From JANJTY01 sp038257155 (GTDB lineage: Bacteria; Pseudomonadota; Gammaproteobacteria; Xanthomonadales; Xanthomonadaceae), in contig JBBSJP010000028.1 of NCBI GenBank assembly GCA_038257155.1, forward strand, positions 1-54,123: DNA of 54,123 nt, in the 5' to 3' direction. Of this stretch, positions 39,634-49,273 are shown in pieces. The position numbers and the translations under genes are program-made. Below the pieces are notes generated by a model. The model did no database searches and was not told the origin of the DNA. It saw only the letters and a program-made list of their open reading frames with translations. Every line of letters starts with the position of its first letter. Positions within the stretch are counted from its first letter, which is position 1.

Positions 39634-41481
39634 TCAGGTCGTCAAATGCGTAGCCTTGGCTTCATCGAGACGCTCCTGCTGCAGCCGCCACATCTGCGCA
39701 TAGGGACCGTGCGCAGCGAGCAGTTCGGCGTGGCTGCCGCGCTCGATGATGCGGCCTGCGTCCATGACGAGGATCTGGTCAGCATTCATCACGGTTGACA
39801 AGCGATGCGCGATGACCAGGGTGGTGCGGCCTTGCTGGATGCGGTCGAGTTCGGCCTGGATAGCCTTTTCCGACTTGGAGTCCAGGGCCGAAGTCGCCTC
39901 ATCGAAAATCAGGATGGCGGGATTCTTCAGCAGAGCACGGGCGATGGCGACGCGCTGCTTCTCGCCGCCAGAGAGTTTGAGGCCGCGTTCGCCGACTTCG
40001 GTTTCGTAAGCGTCCGGCAGGGACTCGATGAAGTCATGGATGTGCGCCGCGCGCGCCGCCGCGAAGACCTCTTCGCGCGACGCTGCGGGTCGCCCGTACT
40101 GGATGTTGTAAAAGATTGTGTCATTGAACAGCACCGTGTCCTGCGGCACGATGGCAATTGCCGCGCGCAGCGAGGCCTGGGTCAGCTCGCGCAGGTCCTG
40201 TCCGTCGATGGTGATGCGGCCGGCGTTGACGTCGTAGAAGCGGTAGAGCAATCGGGCGAGGGTGGACTTGCCTGAGCCCGAATGACCGACCACGGCTACC
40301 GTGCCGCCCGGTGGGATGGTGAAGTCCACACCATGCAGGATCTGCCGACGCTCGTCGTAACCGAATTCCACTGCTTCGAAGCTCAGTGCAGGGCGCCGCG
40401 CTTCAAGCGGCTTCGCATCCGCCGCATCCTGCACGTCCTGACGTTGGTCGAGCAGGCCGAACAGCCGCTCCATGTTTGTCAGTGCCGCTTTGACCTCGCG
40501 GTACATCATGCCGAGGATGAACAGCGGTGCCGACAACTGCAGCAGGTAGGCATTGACCAGCACCAGGTCGCCGACCGTCATCGAGCCATCCACCACGCCG
40601 GCGGCGGCGCGCCACATCATGGCGGTGACGCCGATCGAAACGATGCTGGCCTGGCCGAGATTCAGCGCGCCGAGGGTCTTGGTGGCCATCACCCGGGCGT
40701 CTTCGAGCTGGCGCAGGTTCTGGTCGTAGCGCTCGGCCTCGTGCGCTTCATTGCCGAAATACTTGACCGTCTCGTAGTTCAGCAGCGAATCCACCGCGCG
40801 CTCATTGGCATGGGTGTCGGCCTCGACCGATGCCCGGTAATAGCGGGTGCGCCACTCGGTGATGAAGTAGGTCCACACCGTGTAGGCCACAACCGTGCCA
40901 AGGGTGATGGCGGCGAAGCCCCAATCGTAGGCCCAGACCAGCACAATCGTGACCAGGGTGACTTCGAGCAGCACCGGAATGATGGTGTAGAGAGTCCAGT
41001 CGAGCAGGTCGGACACCGAACTGCCGCCGCGCTCGACATCGCGCGCCACGCCGCCGGTGCGCCGGGCCAAGTGGAATTTCAGGCTCAAGGCATGCAGGTG
41101 GCGGAACACCTGCAGGGTGACCTGACGCGAGGCGCGTGCCATGACCCGCGCGAACACCACCTGGCGCAGCTCCGTGAACAGGGTCGTTCCAATGCGCGCC
41201 GCTCCGTAGGCCAGCAGCAGTCCGACCGGCAGCAGCATCAGGCTGGGCTCGACGTTCAGCCCGTCGACAATGTGCTTCAGCACCAGAGGCACGCCCAGAT
41301 TGGTGAGCTTGGCAGCAACGATCAATGCGAGGGCCAGTGCAATGCGGCCCAGGTAGGGCCGGAGGAAGGGCAGCAGGCTGGCGATGACGCCAAGATCGCC
41401 GCGCACCGAGGCATCACGCGCGACGGGCACCGGCGAGGACTCGGCAGTGGAGGAGGCGATGGGTTTGGACATCACACCCAT
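39634..41481 (-). CDS. Atm1-type ABC exporter (heavy-metal/glutathione-adduct family)
   Basis: A 615-residue fused ABC transporter. The transmembrane part has six spans, and the helix NERAVDSLLNYETVKYFGNEAHE is the Atm1/HMT1 signature. The ATPase part has Walker A GHSGSGKST, signature LSGGEKQRVAIARAL and Walker B ILIFDEATSALD. Bacterial Atm1 homologues export glutathione-linked metals or related thiols; the mitochondrial protein supports cytosolic Fe-S assembly. The start ATG 41481 could instead be ATG 41472 (MSKP). It is divergent from the Bcr/CflA pump. Confidence 0.92.
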   Translation of the reverse strand: MGVMSKPIASSTAESSPVPVARDASVRGDLGVIASLLPFLRPYLGRIALALALIVAAKLTNLGVPLVLKHIVDGLNVEPSLMLLPVGLLLAYGAARIGTTLFTELRQVVFARVMARASRQVTLQVFRHLHALSLKFHLARRTGGVARDVERGGSSVSDLLDWTLYTIIPVLLEVTLVTIVLVWAYDWGFAAITLGTVVAYTVWTYFITEWRTRYYRASVEADTHANERAVDSLLNYETVKYFGNEAHEAERYDQNLRQLEDARVMATKTLGALNLGQASIVSIGVTAMMWRAAAGVVDGSMTVGDLVLVNAYLLQLSAPLFILGMMYREVKAALTNMERLFGLLDQRQDVQDAADAKPLEARRPALSFEAVEFGYDERRQILHGVDFTIPPGGTVAVVGHSGSGKSTLARLLYRFYDVNAGRITIDGQDLRELTQASLRAAIAIVPQDTVLFNDTIFYNIQYGRPAASREEVFAAARAAHIHDFIESLPDAYETEVGERGLKLSGGEKQRVAIARALLKNPAILIFDEATSALDSKSEKAIQAELDRIQQGRTTLVIAHRLSTVMNADQILVMDAGRIIERGSHAELLAAHGPYAQMWRLQQERLDEAKATHLTT

Positions 41482-41714
41482 CTGGGGGCGCCAGCGCTGC
41501 GATCAACGGCGCCGCGTCATCATTCGTTGTTTGTTCCGGGGCCAGGAGAGGCTGCAGCCTTCGCCCACCGGGGTTGGCGGCGTCCGGCGAGCCAGCGCTG
41601 GCGAGCCAGTTGCGTCAGGGGTGCAGGGCCGGTGCATGCGCTTGCAGCGCACCCGGCATCGGTCTGATCACGGTTTTCCGTCACTGCTATCCTGATCAAC
41701 CAACGAGTCCCCCC

Positions 41715-42965
41715 ATGCCTGCCTCTGCTCCTGTCTCGCGAACCCGTCTGGCGATCCTGCTGGGCGCGCTGTCGATGTTTGGCGCGCTGTCGATCGACAC
41801 GATCTTTCCGGCCTTCCCGGCCATGGCGAACGACTTTGGCGCGTCCAAGCTGGCCATGCAGCAGACGATTGCGATCTATCTGGCTGCCTATGCCGCGATG
41901 AGCCTGCTGCACGGGCCGGTGTCCGACGCCGTCGGTCGACGCAAGGTGATCCTGATCGGAGTGGCTGTTTTCACTGCCGCATCGGTGGGTTGCGCGCTGG
42001 CCGGCTCGCTGGAGTGGCTGCTGGGCTTCCGCGCCCTGCAGGGGATATCGGCTGGCGTTGGCCTGATCGTGTCGCGGGCAGTGGTGCGTGATTGCCTCGA
42101 TGGTGCTGAGGCGCAGCGGCTGCTCAGCACCATCACCATGATTTTCGGCATTGCTCCGGCAATCGCGCCGATCATTGGCGGGTGGATACTGGGCTTTGCC
42201 GACTGGCACGGGATTTTCTGGTTTCTCGCCCTGTGGGGCGCGCTGATCTGGCTGGCGGCCTGGGTTTTCCTTCCCGAAACCCATCCCGCATCCAACCGCG
42301 TGGCATTCAGGCCTGCAAATCTCTGGCACGGAAACCTGGCGATGCTGCGCAACCCGGGCATGCTCCGTCTGGCCTTGGCTGGCAGTTTCAATTTTGGCGC
42401 GCTATTCCTCTATATCGCCTCGGCGCCGGCCTTCGTCATCGATCTGATGGGTCTGAACGAGCAGCAATTTGCCTGGTTCTTCGTACCCATGATCAGCGGC
42501 ATGATGCTTGGCGCCTTTGCCAGCGGACGCCTGGCTGGTCGCGTCAGCGGCCCGCGTCTGGCGGGAATCGGATTCCTGATCTGTGGTTCGGCGGCGGTGC
42601 TGAACCTGGTGTACAACCTGCTCGTGGATGTCCCTGTGTTGCCCCTGGGCGTGCTTCCCATGGTGCTGAACGCATTTGGCATCGCGCTGGTCTTTCCGGT
42701 GCTGACCCTGGCCATCCTGGACCTGTATCCGCGTCAGCGGGGCGCGGCTTCGAGTTTGCAGGCCTTTATCAGCCTGGGGTTCAACGCCCTGCTTGCCGGG
42801 CTGGTCTCACCGTGGGTGAGTGGAAGCGGGATTCAGCTGGCCGTGACGGCAGCCGCATTTACCGCAATTGCATGGCTGCTTTGGTGGGCTTATCTGCGAC
42901 ACTGTCGCAAGATACCTTCAACCAGTGTCGACAGCGTGCCTCTACAGCCGGCGGACCAGCTTTGA
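41715..42965 (+). CDS. Bcr/CflA-family MFS efflux transporter
   Basis: A 416-residue 12-span MFS protein. The N-terminal FGALSIDTIFPAFPAMANDFGAS, the motif A-like GPVSDAVGRRKVILIGV, and LQGISAGVGLIVSRAVVRDCLDGAEAQRLLSTI (motif C-like) are characteristic of Bcr/CflA drug:proton antiporters. ATG 41715 matches the family start; an upstream TTG start adds residues without homology. It is expected to export bicyclomycin-like drugs, sulfonamides or dipeptides; the actual substrate is unknown. Confidence 0.9.
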   Translation: MPASAPVSRTRLAILLGALSMFGALSIDTIFPAFPAMANDFGASKLAMQQTIAIYLAAYAAMSLLHGPVSDAVGRRKVILIGVAVFTAASVGCALAGSLEWLLGFRALQGISAGVGLIVSRAVVRDCLDGAEAQRLLSTITMIFGIAPAIAPIIGGWILGFADWHGIFWFLALWGALIWLAAWVFLPETHPASNRVAFRPANLWHGNLAMLRNPGMLRLALAGSFNFGALFLYIASAPAFVIDLMGLNEQQFAWFFVPMISGMMLGAFASGRLAGRVSGPRLAGIGFLICGSAAVLNLVYNLLVDVPVLPLGVLPMVLNAFGIALVFPVLTLAILDLYPRQRGAASSLQAFISLGFNALLAGLVSPWVSGSGIQLAVTAAAFTAIAWLLWWAYLRHCRKIPSTSVDSVPLQPADQL

Positions 42966-43076
42966 GGCGAATGTTCAGCGCTGCTCTGGTGTGACCCCTG
43001 TCGCAGCACAGCCGCCTGTGTTGCGGGTCGGAAGTGGGGGTGAGGGCTGTGCCACAATCAAGCAAAGGGGGCTTGT

Positions 43077-43658
43077 ATGGCGGTCGACTCCGATTCCGGC
43101 ATAACCACATTGCTTGACCAGTGGAAAGGCGGTGACCGATCGGTCGAGAACGCCCTGGCCGAGCGCATCTATCCGATCTTGCGCGCCCAGGCTCAGGCCC
43201 AGGTGAAACGCAACGGTGCGGCCCTTACGCTACGCGCCACCGAGTTGGCCCACGAAGCCTACGAGCGACTGGTTGAACAGCGCAGCGTCGACTGGCGCAA
43301 TCGTGAACATTTCTTTGCCATTGCTGCAACCGTGCTGCGACGCGTTGCGGTGGACTACGTGCGGCAGCGCCGTGCGGAGAAGCGCGGTGGCGATGTGATG
43401 GTGCTGCCGTTCGACCAGATCGATGCCGATGAGTTGGCGATCGCCGTTCCGAGCGTCGACTGGCTGGAAATGGACCAGGCGCTGACCGAACTGGCGAAAG
43501 TTGACGATGGCCTGGTCCAGCTGATCGAGTTGCGCGTCTTTGCAGGACTCGGCATCGATCAAATTGCCAAGGTAACCGGGGCATCCACGGCTACTGTTGG
43601 ACGGCGCTGGCGCTTTGCCCGGGCCTGGCTCACTGAGCGATTGACCCGGGCTGATTAG
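43077..43658 (+). CDS. ECF-subfamily RNA polymerase sigma factor
   Basis: A 193-residue sigma factor of the ECF group that pairs with Ser/Thr kinases (TIGR02999-like). The sigma-2 region includes LRATELAHEAYERLVEQRSVDWRNREHFFAIAATVLRRVAVDYVRQRRAEKRGG; the sigma-4 helix-turn-helix is LRVFAGLGIDQIAKVTGASTATVGRRWRFARAWL. There is no anti-sigma gene; a TPR-kinase gene follows 299 bp downstream on the same strand, the usual partner. The short spacer contains no good ORF. Confidence 0.9.
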   Translation: MAVDSDSGITTLLDQWKGGDRSVENALAERIYPILRAQAQAQVKRNGAALTLRATELAHEAYERLVEQRSVDWRNREHFFAIAATVLRRVAVDYVRQRRAEKRGGDVMVLPFDQIDADELAIAVPSVDWLEMDQALTELAKVDDGLVQLIELRVFAGLGIDQIAKVTGASTATVGRRWRFARAWLTERLTRAD

Positions 43659-43724
43659 CTCGAATTATTCCTCCGGCCACCTTCATGTCCTGCCCGCCAG
43701 ATCCTGCATCGAAGTCCAGCAACG

Positions 43725-43746
43725 CGCGTCAGGCCTGGCTGACGCG
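43725..43746. repeat. Hairpin between the sigma factor and kinase genes
   Basis: CGCGTCAG (43725-43732) and CTGACGCG (43739-43746) pair perfectly around GCCTGG. It lies 67 bp beyond the sigma factor stop and could be an attenuator or an operator; no T-run follows. The rest of 43659-43957 shows no gene or other clear motif. Confidence 0.35.
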
Positions 43747-43957
43747 ACAGCAGAGGGATGTGCCGACCTCTTTCCCGGAATCTTGTAGAGGCAGACTTGC
43801 TGTCGTCGCAATGTGTGGTTCGGCCGTTCGGCGGACCTCCGCCGCCCATGCCCTCGCCGTGTGCTGCCGTGATCCGGTGACAGCGGTTGCCGCCGGGTCC
43901 TGCGCTTCGACGGCAGCGCAGTCGCTTTCCTGCGGTACGAGCGGGGCGGCCTAGCGC

Positions 43958-46516
43958 GTGGCAGACCCCATGTTGCCCAGGCTGGGAGAGCTATTCGAGC
44001 AGGCGGTAGAGCTGCCGCCGGAGCAGTGGCCGTCGTTCGCCGCTACTGCCTGCGCTGGGAACCTTGAACTGCGGGATCGCTTGCTCGCTCTGCTCGAGCG
44101 CGACAGACAGCTGGGCAGCGATGAGGGGCACAACCCGTTCACGGCGGATTCCGCGCTGGTTGAAGCCTTGCCTGGGGCTGTGCTGGAAGGGCGCAGAGTG
44201 GGCGCCTTCCGCATTGCCGAACGGATCGGCGATGGTGGCATGGGCAGCGTCTATCGGGCAGTCCGGGTCGATGGCCAGGTTGAACAGGAAGCTGCACTGA
44301 AGCTGGTCAGGGCGGACCGGGTCAATCCCTACCTGCTGCATCGCTTCTCGGTTGAGCGCCGCGTGCTGGCGGCGCTGGATCACCCGGGCATCTGTCGCTT
44401 CCTCGACGCTGGCCTGATGGATGGTGACCGGCCGTATGTGCTGATGGAGCTGGTTCGCGGCCAGACGTTCTTTGTCTACTGCGACAGCCAGCGACTCGGA
44501 TTGCGCGCCCGACTCGAGCTGTTCCGCAAGGTGCTGGCGGCGGTGGCGCACGCGCATCGCAACCTGGTGGTGCATCGCGACATCAAGTCGAGCAATGTGC
44601 TGGTCAATCAACAGGGTGACCCCAAGCTGGTTGATTTCGGCATCGCCAAGACCTTCTGGGATGCCACGGCGGGCGAGACCGCCACGCAGGATCGCTTTCT
44701 CACGCCCAGTGCTGCGGCACCCGAACAGATCGAGGGAAAGCCGGTCACCGTCGCGGCCGATGTCTACGCTCTGGGAGCACTGCTGTACGAGCTCCTGAGT
44801 GGCGCCCCACCGTTCGAGTTCGAAGGGCGAAGTCAGGGTGAGGTCGAGCGACTGGTGCGTGAAGTGCCACCACTGACCATGAGTCGGCGCGTGCTCGAAG
44901 CCGAGGATGCCGCGGCTCGGGTGCGCGGGTATCCGAACAAGACGGCGCTTTCCACCGCCCTGCGCGGAGATCTGGATCTTATCGTCGCGACCTGTCTGCG
45001 CAAGCAGAGTGAGGAACGCTACGCCAGCGTTGAGCAGGTCGATGCGGAGATCGAGCGCTTTCTTCAGGGGCGCGCGATCCAGGCGCGCGGGAACGAGCGC
45101 TGGTACCGGACGCGCCGTTTCGTCGCGCGCAACCGGCTGCCGGTGGCGCTGACTGCCGGACTGGCGCTCAGCCTGATGCTGGGCATGGGCGGCGTGTTGC
45201 TGCAGACCTTGGCTGCGCGCGAGGAGCGCAATCAGGCCCTGATCGAACGTGACCGGGCGCGCAGCGCGGTTGACCTGCTGAGCCAGGCATTCAACGCCGC
45301 GGATCCGGCACGTGTCGCAGGCGAGGAGATCACGGCTCGCGACATTCTGGATGCGGCCAGGCCGGCGCTCGAAGAACGCTTCGACAGCCAGCCCGAGCTC
45401 TACGCCTCGCTCGCTGAGGTGATTGCGGACGTGGAGATGGCGCTGCGCCTCGACACCGCGGCGGCGGCGACGGCAGCGCGTGGACTGGAGGCGGCCGAAC
45501 GCGCCGGTCTGCCTGAGGCAGAGCGTCGCCCCTTGCTGTTGATTCAGGCGCGCGCACTGGTCGATTCGGTGAACCAGGAACAGGCTGAGCAGGCATTGGC
45601 CAGGGTCCGCCGCATGGATAGCGTCGAGCAGGCCGATTGGCTGGTGGTGCGCGGGCGACTGTTGATTTATCAATTGCGCTATGCCGAGGCGGTCGAGGAA
45701 CTCGGTCGCGCGGTGGCGCAGCTTCGCGACCGTGGACCGGAGGACGACCTGGCGGTGATGGCGCGTTGGCTGTTGGCCGATGCCCATCGTCGAGCCGGTC
45801 GCTATTCCGAGGCGGCGGTTTCCTATCAGGAAACCTACCGATGGATGCAGGACAGGGGACTCCACCCCGAGCATCCACGTCTGGCGATGACCCGCATGTG
45901 GCTGGTGGATGTGCTGCGCCAGGCGGGGCGACTGGACGAGGCCGCCGAGCAGGCTGCATTTGCGTTGCAGAGCATTCCGGCAACGTTTGGAGAGCGCAGC
46001 GCGATGGCGGCCAGTATTCATGGCAGCGTTTCCAAACTGCGTACGGCCCAGGGTGATCACGCGGGCGCAATTCATCATCAGCGACAGGCGTACACGATCC
46101 TGCGCGAGGTCTTGGGGGCTTCCCACCCACAGGTTGGCCGAGCCGCCTACAACTTCGCTATTGTCGCCTTCGATGCGCCAGGCTTGGCTGACGAGGCCGA
46201 ACAAGTCCTGCGCGAGGCACTTCTGGCCGCCGAATTGCGGGTCGGTATGGATTCGCAGATCGCTGGCCGTTACCGCGCCCGGCTGGCGCGCCAACTTTCG
46301 CACAATGGCAAAGGTGCCGAAGCAGTCTCCCTGCTGCTGCAACGTCCTTTGCAGGCAGAGATTCGCAGCTTGTGGGAGCCCAGTCTCAGGCTGGTCCTGA
46401 GCGCTGAATGTGAAGAACGCCAGATCTCGGCAGAGCTGGTCGAGGCCTGCGCCCGCCTGCGCCGTCTCGTTCCAACTGGACCTGATCCGGAGAGCGACCT
46501 CGCGGGATCGCGCTGA
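43958..46516 (+). CDS. Ser/Thr protein kinase with membrane span and TPR repeats
   Basis: An 852-residue protein. The kinase domain (about 85-350) shows the glycine loop IGDGGMGSVYRA, the Lys in EAALKLV, catalytic HRDIKSSNVLV and the DFGIAKTF metal loop, so it looks active. One membrane span follows (about 398-418, VALTAGLALSLMLGMGGVLL), then TPR-type repeats to the C-terminus, probably periplasmic. It starts at GTG 43958; ATG 43970 is an alternative. In this family an ECF sigma factor gene lies upstream, as here, suggesting kinase-dependent control of the sigma factor. Confidence 0.9.
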   Translation: MADPMLPRLGELFEQAVELPPEQWPSFAATACAGNLELRDRLLALLERDRQLGSDEGHNPFTADSALVEALPGAVLEGRRVGAFRIAERIGDGGMGSVYRAVRVDGQVEQEAALKLVRADRVNPYLLHRFSVERRVLAALDHPGICRFLDAGLMDGDRPYVLMELVRGQTFFVYCDSQRLGLRARLELFRKVLAAVAHAHRNLVVHRDIKSSNVLVNQQGDPKLVDFGIAKTFWDATAGETATQDRFLTPSAAAPEQIEGKPVTVAADVYALGALLYELLSGAPPFEFEGRSQGEVERLVREVPPLTMSRRVLEAEDAAARVRGYPNKTALSTALRGDLDLIVATCLRKQSEERYASVEQVDAEIERFLQGRAIQARGNERWYRTRRFVARNRLPVALTAGLALSLMLGMGGVLLQTLAAREERNQALIERDRARSAVDLLSQAFNAADPARVAGEEITARDILDAARPALEERFDSQPELYASLAEVIADVEMALRLDTAAAATAARGLEAAERAGLPEAERRPLLLIQARALVDSVNQEQAEQALARVRRMDSVEQADWLVVRGRLLIYQLRYAEAVEELGRAVAQLRDRGPEDDLAVMARWLLADAHRRAGRYSEAAVSYQETYRWMQDRGLHPEHPRLAMTRMWLVDVLRQAGRLDEAAEQAAFALQSIPATFGERSAMAASIHGSVSKLRTAQGDHAGAIHHQRQAYTILREVLGASHPQVGRAAYNFAIVAFDAPGLADEAEQVLREALLAAELRVGMDSQIAGRYRARLARQLSHNGKGAEAVSLLLQRPLQAEIRSLWEPSLRLVLSAECEERQISAELVEACARLRRLVPTGPDPESDLAGSR

Positions 46517-46593
46517 GCCTGATCGAAATCGTCGCCTCGCTGCGAGTTGAGTAGTGCGCAACCCCTGCGCGCCGCGATATTCGGAGAAGACGC

Positions 46594-47130
46594 ATGTTCC
46601 AGGCCAAATGGGTTTCCTTGATCTGCGCTGCCGCAGTGGCGCTCGCCGCAACCAGCCCCTCCTGGGCTGATGACACGTGCGAGGACGGTGGACCCAAGTC
46701 CAGGTCGAGCTGCCCGGCTGGCAGCTTCCGCTTCCTGCTCATGGACCAGGCCAAGGACGGTGAGGATTGCATGGAAAAGTCGAGCTGCGTCGCGCTGGAT
46801 GCGGGCATCGGCCCGTCGCCCAGCTTCATCACCTGTGAGGCAAACGGCGATGCGTTCCGCTGCGCGGCGTGGCCGCAGGGCGACATGAAGTACAGCTGGG
46901 TGCTGGGTGAGGGACTGGATGCCATGCGTGGAAGCCATGCAGGCGATGCAGTCCAGTCGATCCGCTGCGCGGCAGGAAAGGGCAGCACCCTGATGTCGGT
47001 CACCGTCACGGCGCCAAACGGCCTGCGCGAGACGGTGTTTTCCCAGGTGCTGTGCGGTTCGTCGGGCACCGGGAAGGGCGCCAACGACGTCGCCGGCGCG
47101 GGCGTTCAGAAAAATAATGCGTTGCGGTGA
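46594..47130 (+). CDS. Secreted Cys-containing protein
   Basis: A 178-residue exported protein with a clean signal peptide (MFQAKWVSLICAAAVALAAT...SWA, cleavage before DDT). The mature part has eight cysteines spaced through the chain (CEDGG, SSCPAGS, EDCMEKSSC, FITCEANG, FRCAAW, IRCAAG, VLCGSS), so it is likely disulfide-bonded. No family is recognised. It starts 77 bp after the kinase gene with GGAGAAG as ribosome site and may be a downstream member or target of the sigma-kinase module. Confidence 0.62.
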   Translation: MFQAKWVSLICAAAVALAATSPSWADDTCEDGGPKSRSSCPAGSFRFLLMDQAKDGEDCMEKSSCVALDAGIGPSPSFITCEANGDAFRCAAWPQGDMKYSWVLGEGLDAMRGSHAGDAVQSIRCAAGKGSTLMSVTVTAPNGLRETVFSQVLCGSSGTGKGANDVAGAGVQKNNALR

Positions 47131-47241
47131 TCGATTTGGCCGCCGTGTTGCGAGTAACCAGTATAGAGCCGCCCCGCAAACGGCCCCCCCCGGACCTTCG
47201 GGCGGTGCGGCTCGGGCGCAGCGCCATGGCGTTGTGCGACG

Positions 47242-47290
47242 CGCGGCGGCGAGAACAGGGATCGTATCTCGCCGCCGCGTTCCTTTTTTT
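47242..47290 (+). terminator. Strong Rho-independent terminator
   Basis: CGCGGCGGCGAGA (47242-47254) and TCTCGCCGCCGCG (47267-47279) form a perfect 13-bp stem with a 12-nt loop, then GTTCC and seven T residues (47284-47290). It ends transcription of the secreted-protein gene and perhaps the kinase module. A GTAGGGTGGGCC repeat begins at the next base. Confidence 0.88.
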
Positions 47291-47312
47291 GTAGGGTGGG
47301 CCTTGGCCCACC
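47291..47312. repeat. GTAGGGTGGGCC-type palindrome abutting a terminator
   Basis: It reads GTAGGGTGGGCCTTGGCCC, then ACC, the same palindrome as the three copies at 22950-23065. It begins immediately after the T-run of the terminator and ends 32 bp before the M2 peptidase stop. Confidence 0.8.
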
Positions 47313-47343
47313 TAGCCGATCAAGCGATTGTCCCGAAGCGGAC

Positions 47344-49191
47344 TCACCAGCCGCAGGTCTTGCCGGCGTTCTGTTCCTTCAGCCAGCCCTGCAGCGGGGC
47401 GAAGTAATCCAGAATGGCGCTGGCATCCATCTGCTCGCCACCGGTGAGTTCGCTCATGGTCTTCTGCCACGGCTGACTCTGGCCCTTCTGCAGCAGCGCC
47501 CAGAACTTGGCGCCGGCTTCCTTGTTGCCGTAATAGCTGCAGGAATGCAGTGGACCGGTGTGGCCGGCGGCATCGCAAAGCGCCTTGTACATCTGGAACT
47601 GCAGGATGTGCGACAGGAAGTAGCGCGTGTAGGGCGTGTTGCCAGGGACGTGGTACTTGGCGCCGGCATCAAAGAACTCCTCGCCGCGCGGACTGGCCGG
47701 GGCTACGCCCTGGTACTTGGCGCGCAGCTCCCACCAGGCCTTGTTGTAGTCGCCCGGCGCAACGCGGCCGTCGAATACTGCCCAGCGCCACTGGTCGATC
47801 ATCTTGCCGAACGGCAGGAAGGCGACCTTGTCCAGCGCCATGCGCAGCTGCGAGTTGATCAGGGCTTCCTTGGAGGTCTGCGGTGCGTCGACCAGACCGA
47901 TCGAAGCCATGTAATCGGGCGTCATCGCCAAGACGATGGTGTCGCCGATCGCCTCGTGGAAGCCATCGTGCGCGCCGTTCTGGAACAGCGGCGGCAACTG
48001 GTTGTAGGCCAGGTAGTAATAGACGTGGCCGAGCTCGTGGTAGATCGTGGTGAACTCTTCTTCGGTCGGCTCGATGCACATCTTGATGCGCACATCGCCC
48101 ACGTAGTTCATGTCCCAGGCGCTGGCATGGCAGACCACATCGCGGTCGCGCGGCTTGAGCAACTGCGAGTTCTCGTAGAACGAGGCGGGCAGGGCGGGCA
48201 TGCCGAGCGAGGTGTAGAAGTCCTCGGACTTGCGCACCATCTTCTCGGCATCGTAGCCCTGCTTGACCAGGCCGGCGGTGACGTCGAGGCTGCCTGCGCC
48301 CTTGTAGGGTTCCAGGATGTCCCACAGGTTGCCCCACTGCTGGGCCCACATGTTGCCGGTCAGGTGCGCCGGGATCATGCCGTCGACCGAGCCCTTTTCG
48401 CCGTAGGTTTCCTCCAGCTTGCCGCGCACGAAACAGTGCAGATCCTGGTAGAGCGGCTTGACCTGATCCCAGAGACGGTCAGCTTCGACTTCGAACTCCG
48501 CCGGACTCATGTCGTAGCCCGCACGCCACATCTGCCCGGCATCGGCAAAGCCGAGTTCCTTCGAGCCTTCGTTGATCAGTTCGACGAAGCGGGTGTAATC
48601 GGCGCGATACGGCGGCGACACCGTATGCCAGCCGGTCCATGCATCGAGCTGGGCATCGTAATCGCGCGAGCTGCGCAATACGGTTTCCAGCTCACCGAGC
48701 TGGCGACAGCTTTTCGCTTCACCTTCACCCGTGCAGTAACGGCCCGCACCATAGGCGCCTTCCATGCGGGTGGCGATCTGGGTGACTTCGGCCAGCTTGG
48801 CGGGGTCCTTGGGCGCCGGCATGGAGGTCTGCAGTTTCAGAAGATGCAGGGCACGCGAGGTTTCCGAAGACAGGTCAAGACCGTCGAAACGCTTCGATTC
48901 CTCGATGCGCTGGCTGAGCTTGCCGAGCATGCGCTCATTGGCCTTGGAGGCCAGCATCTGCGTGTCCGGGTTGATGTAGGTGACCGACACCCATTGCGCG
49001 GCGGCGACTTCCGGGAATTCGGCCAGCATGTCGGCATTGTGCTGGGCGACAAACGCATCCGCCTCGGCTGCAGTGGGCTTGGCTTGCGCACTGGGCTCGG
49101 CTTCGCGCTTGGCTTCGGACTCGTTGCAGCCGGCAAGCAGCAACAGGGAGGCAGCAACAGCGCTGGCGAGCAGCGCACGGGAAAGGTTCAC
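47344..49191 (-). CDS. M2-family metallopeptidase (ACE-like peptidyl-dipeptidase)
   Basis: A 615-residue lipoprotein-like peptidase. The signal ends in a lipobox (LLLLAGC, about residue 22), so it is probably anchored in the envelope. The zinc motif is HELGH within EFTTIYHELGHVYYYLAY, and the third ligand Glu is in GFHEAIGDTIVLAM. These are the M2 (angiotensin-converting-enzyme) signatures. It should remove C-terminal dipeptides from peptides in the periplasm. It starts with GTG 49191. Bacterial ACE homologues are well known in Xanthomonas relatives. Confidence 0.95.
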   Translation of the reverse strand: MNLSRALLASAVAASLLLLAGCNESEAKREAEPSAQAKPTAAEADAFVAQHNADMLAEFPEVAAAQWVSVTYINPDTQMLASKANERMLGKLSQRIEESKRFDGLDLSSETSRALHLLKLQTSMPAPKDPAKLAEVTQIATRMEGAYGAGRYCTGEGEAKSCRQLGELETVLRSSRDYDAQLDAWTGWHTVSPPYRADYTRFVELINEGSKELGFADAGQMWRAGYDMSPAEFEVEADRLWDQVKPLYQDLHCFVRGKLEETYGEKGSVDGMIPAHLTGNMWAQQWGNLWDILEPYKGAGSLDVTAGLVKQGYDAEKMVRKSEDFYTSLGMPALPASFYENSQLLKPRDRDVVCHASAWDMNYVGDVRIKMCIEPTEEEFTTIYHELGHVYYYLAYNQLPPLFQNGAHDGFHEAIGDTIVLAMTPDYMASIGLVDAPQTSKEALINSQLRMALDKVAFLPFGKMIDQWRWAVFDGRVAPGDYNKAWWELRAKYQGVAPASPRGEEFFDAGAKYHVPGNTPYTRYFLSHILQFQMYKALCDAAGHTGPLHSCSYYGNKEAGAKFWALLQKGQSQPWQKTMSELTGGEQMDASAILDYFAPLQGWLKEQNAGKTCGW

Positions 49192-49273
49192 GAGGGTTGG
49201 CTCCTGCGGGATCGGGGCGCGATAAGGCGCGGGGGCGCAGGCTATGACGGCAAGGCGCCGCGCGCAAGTGGAC

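Noticed and set aside
43685..43954. An 89-codon frame between the sigma factor and kinase genes
   Set aside because: Its Ser/Ala/Cys-rich translation has no family pattern, no good ribosome site and spans the perfect hairpin at 43725.
43991..46651. An 886-codon frame antisense to the Ser/Thr kinase gene
   Set aside because: The kinase motifs on the + strand are unambiguous; the antisense product is low-complexity and Gln/Arg-rich.
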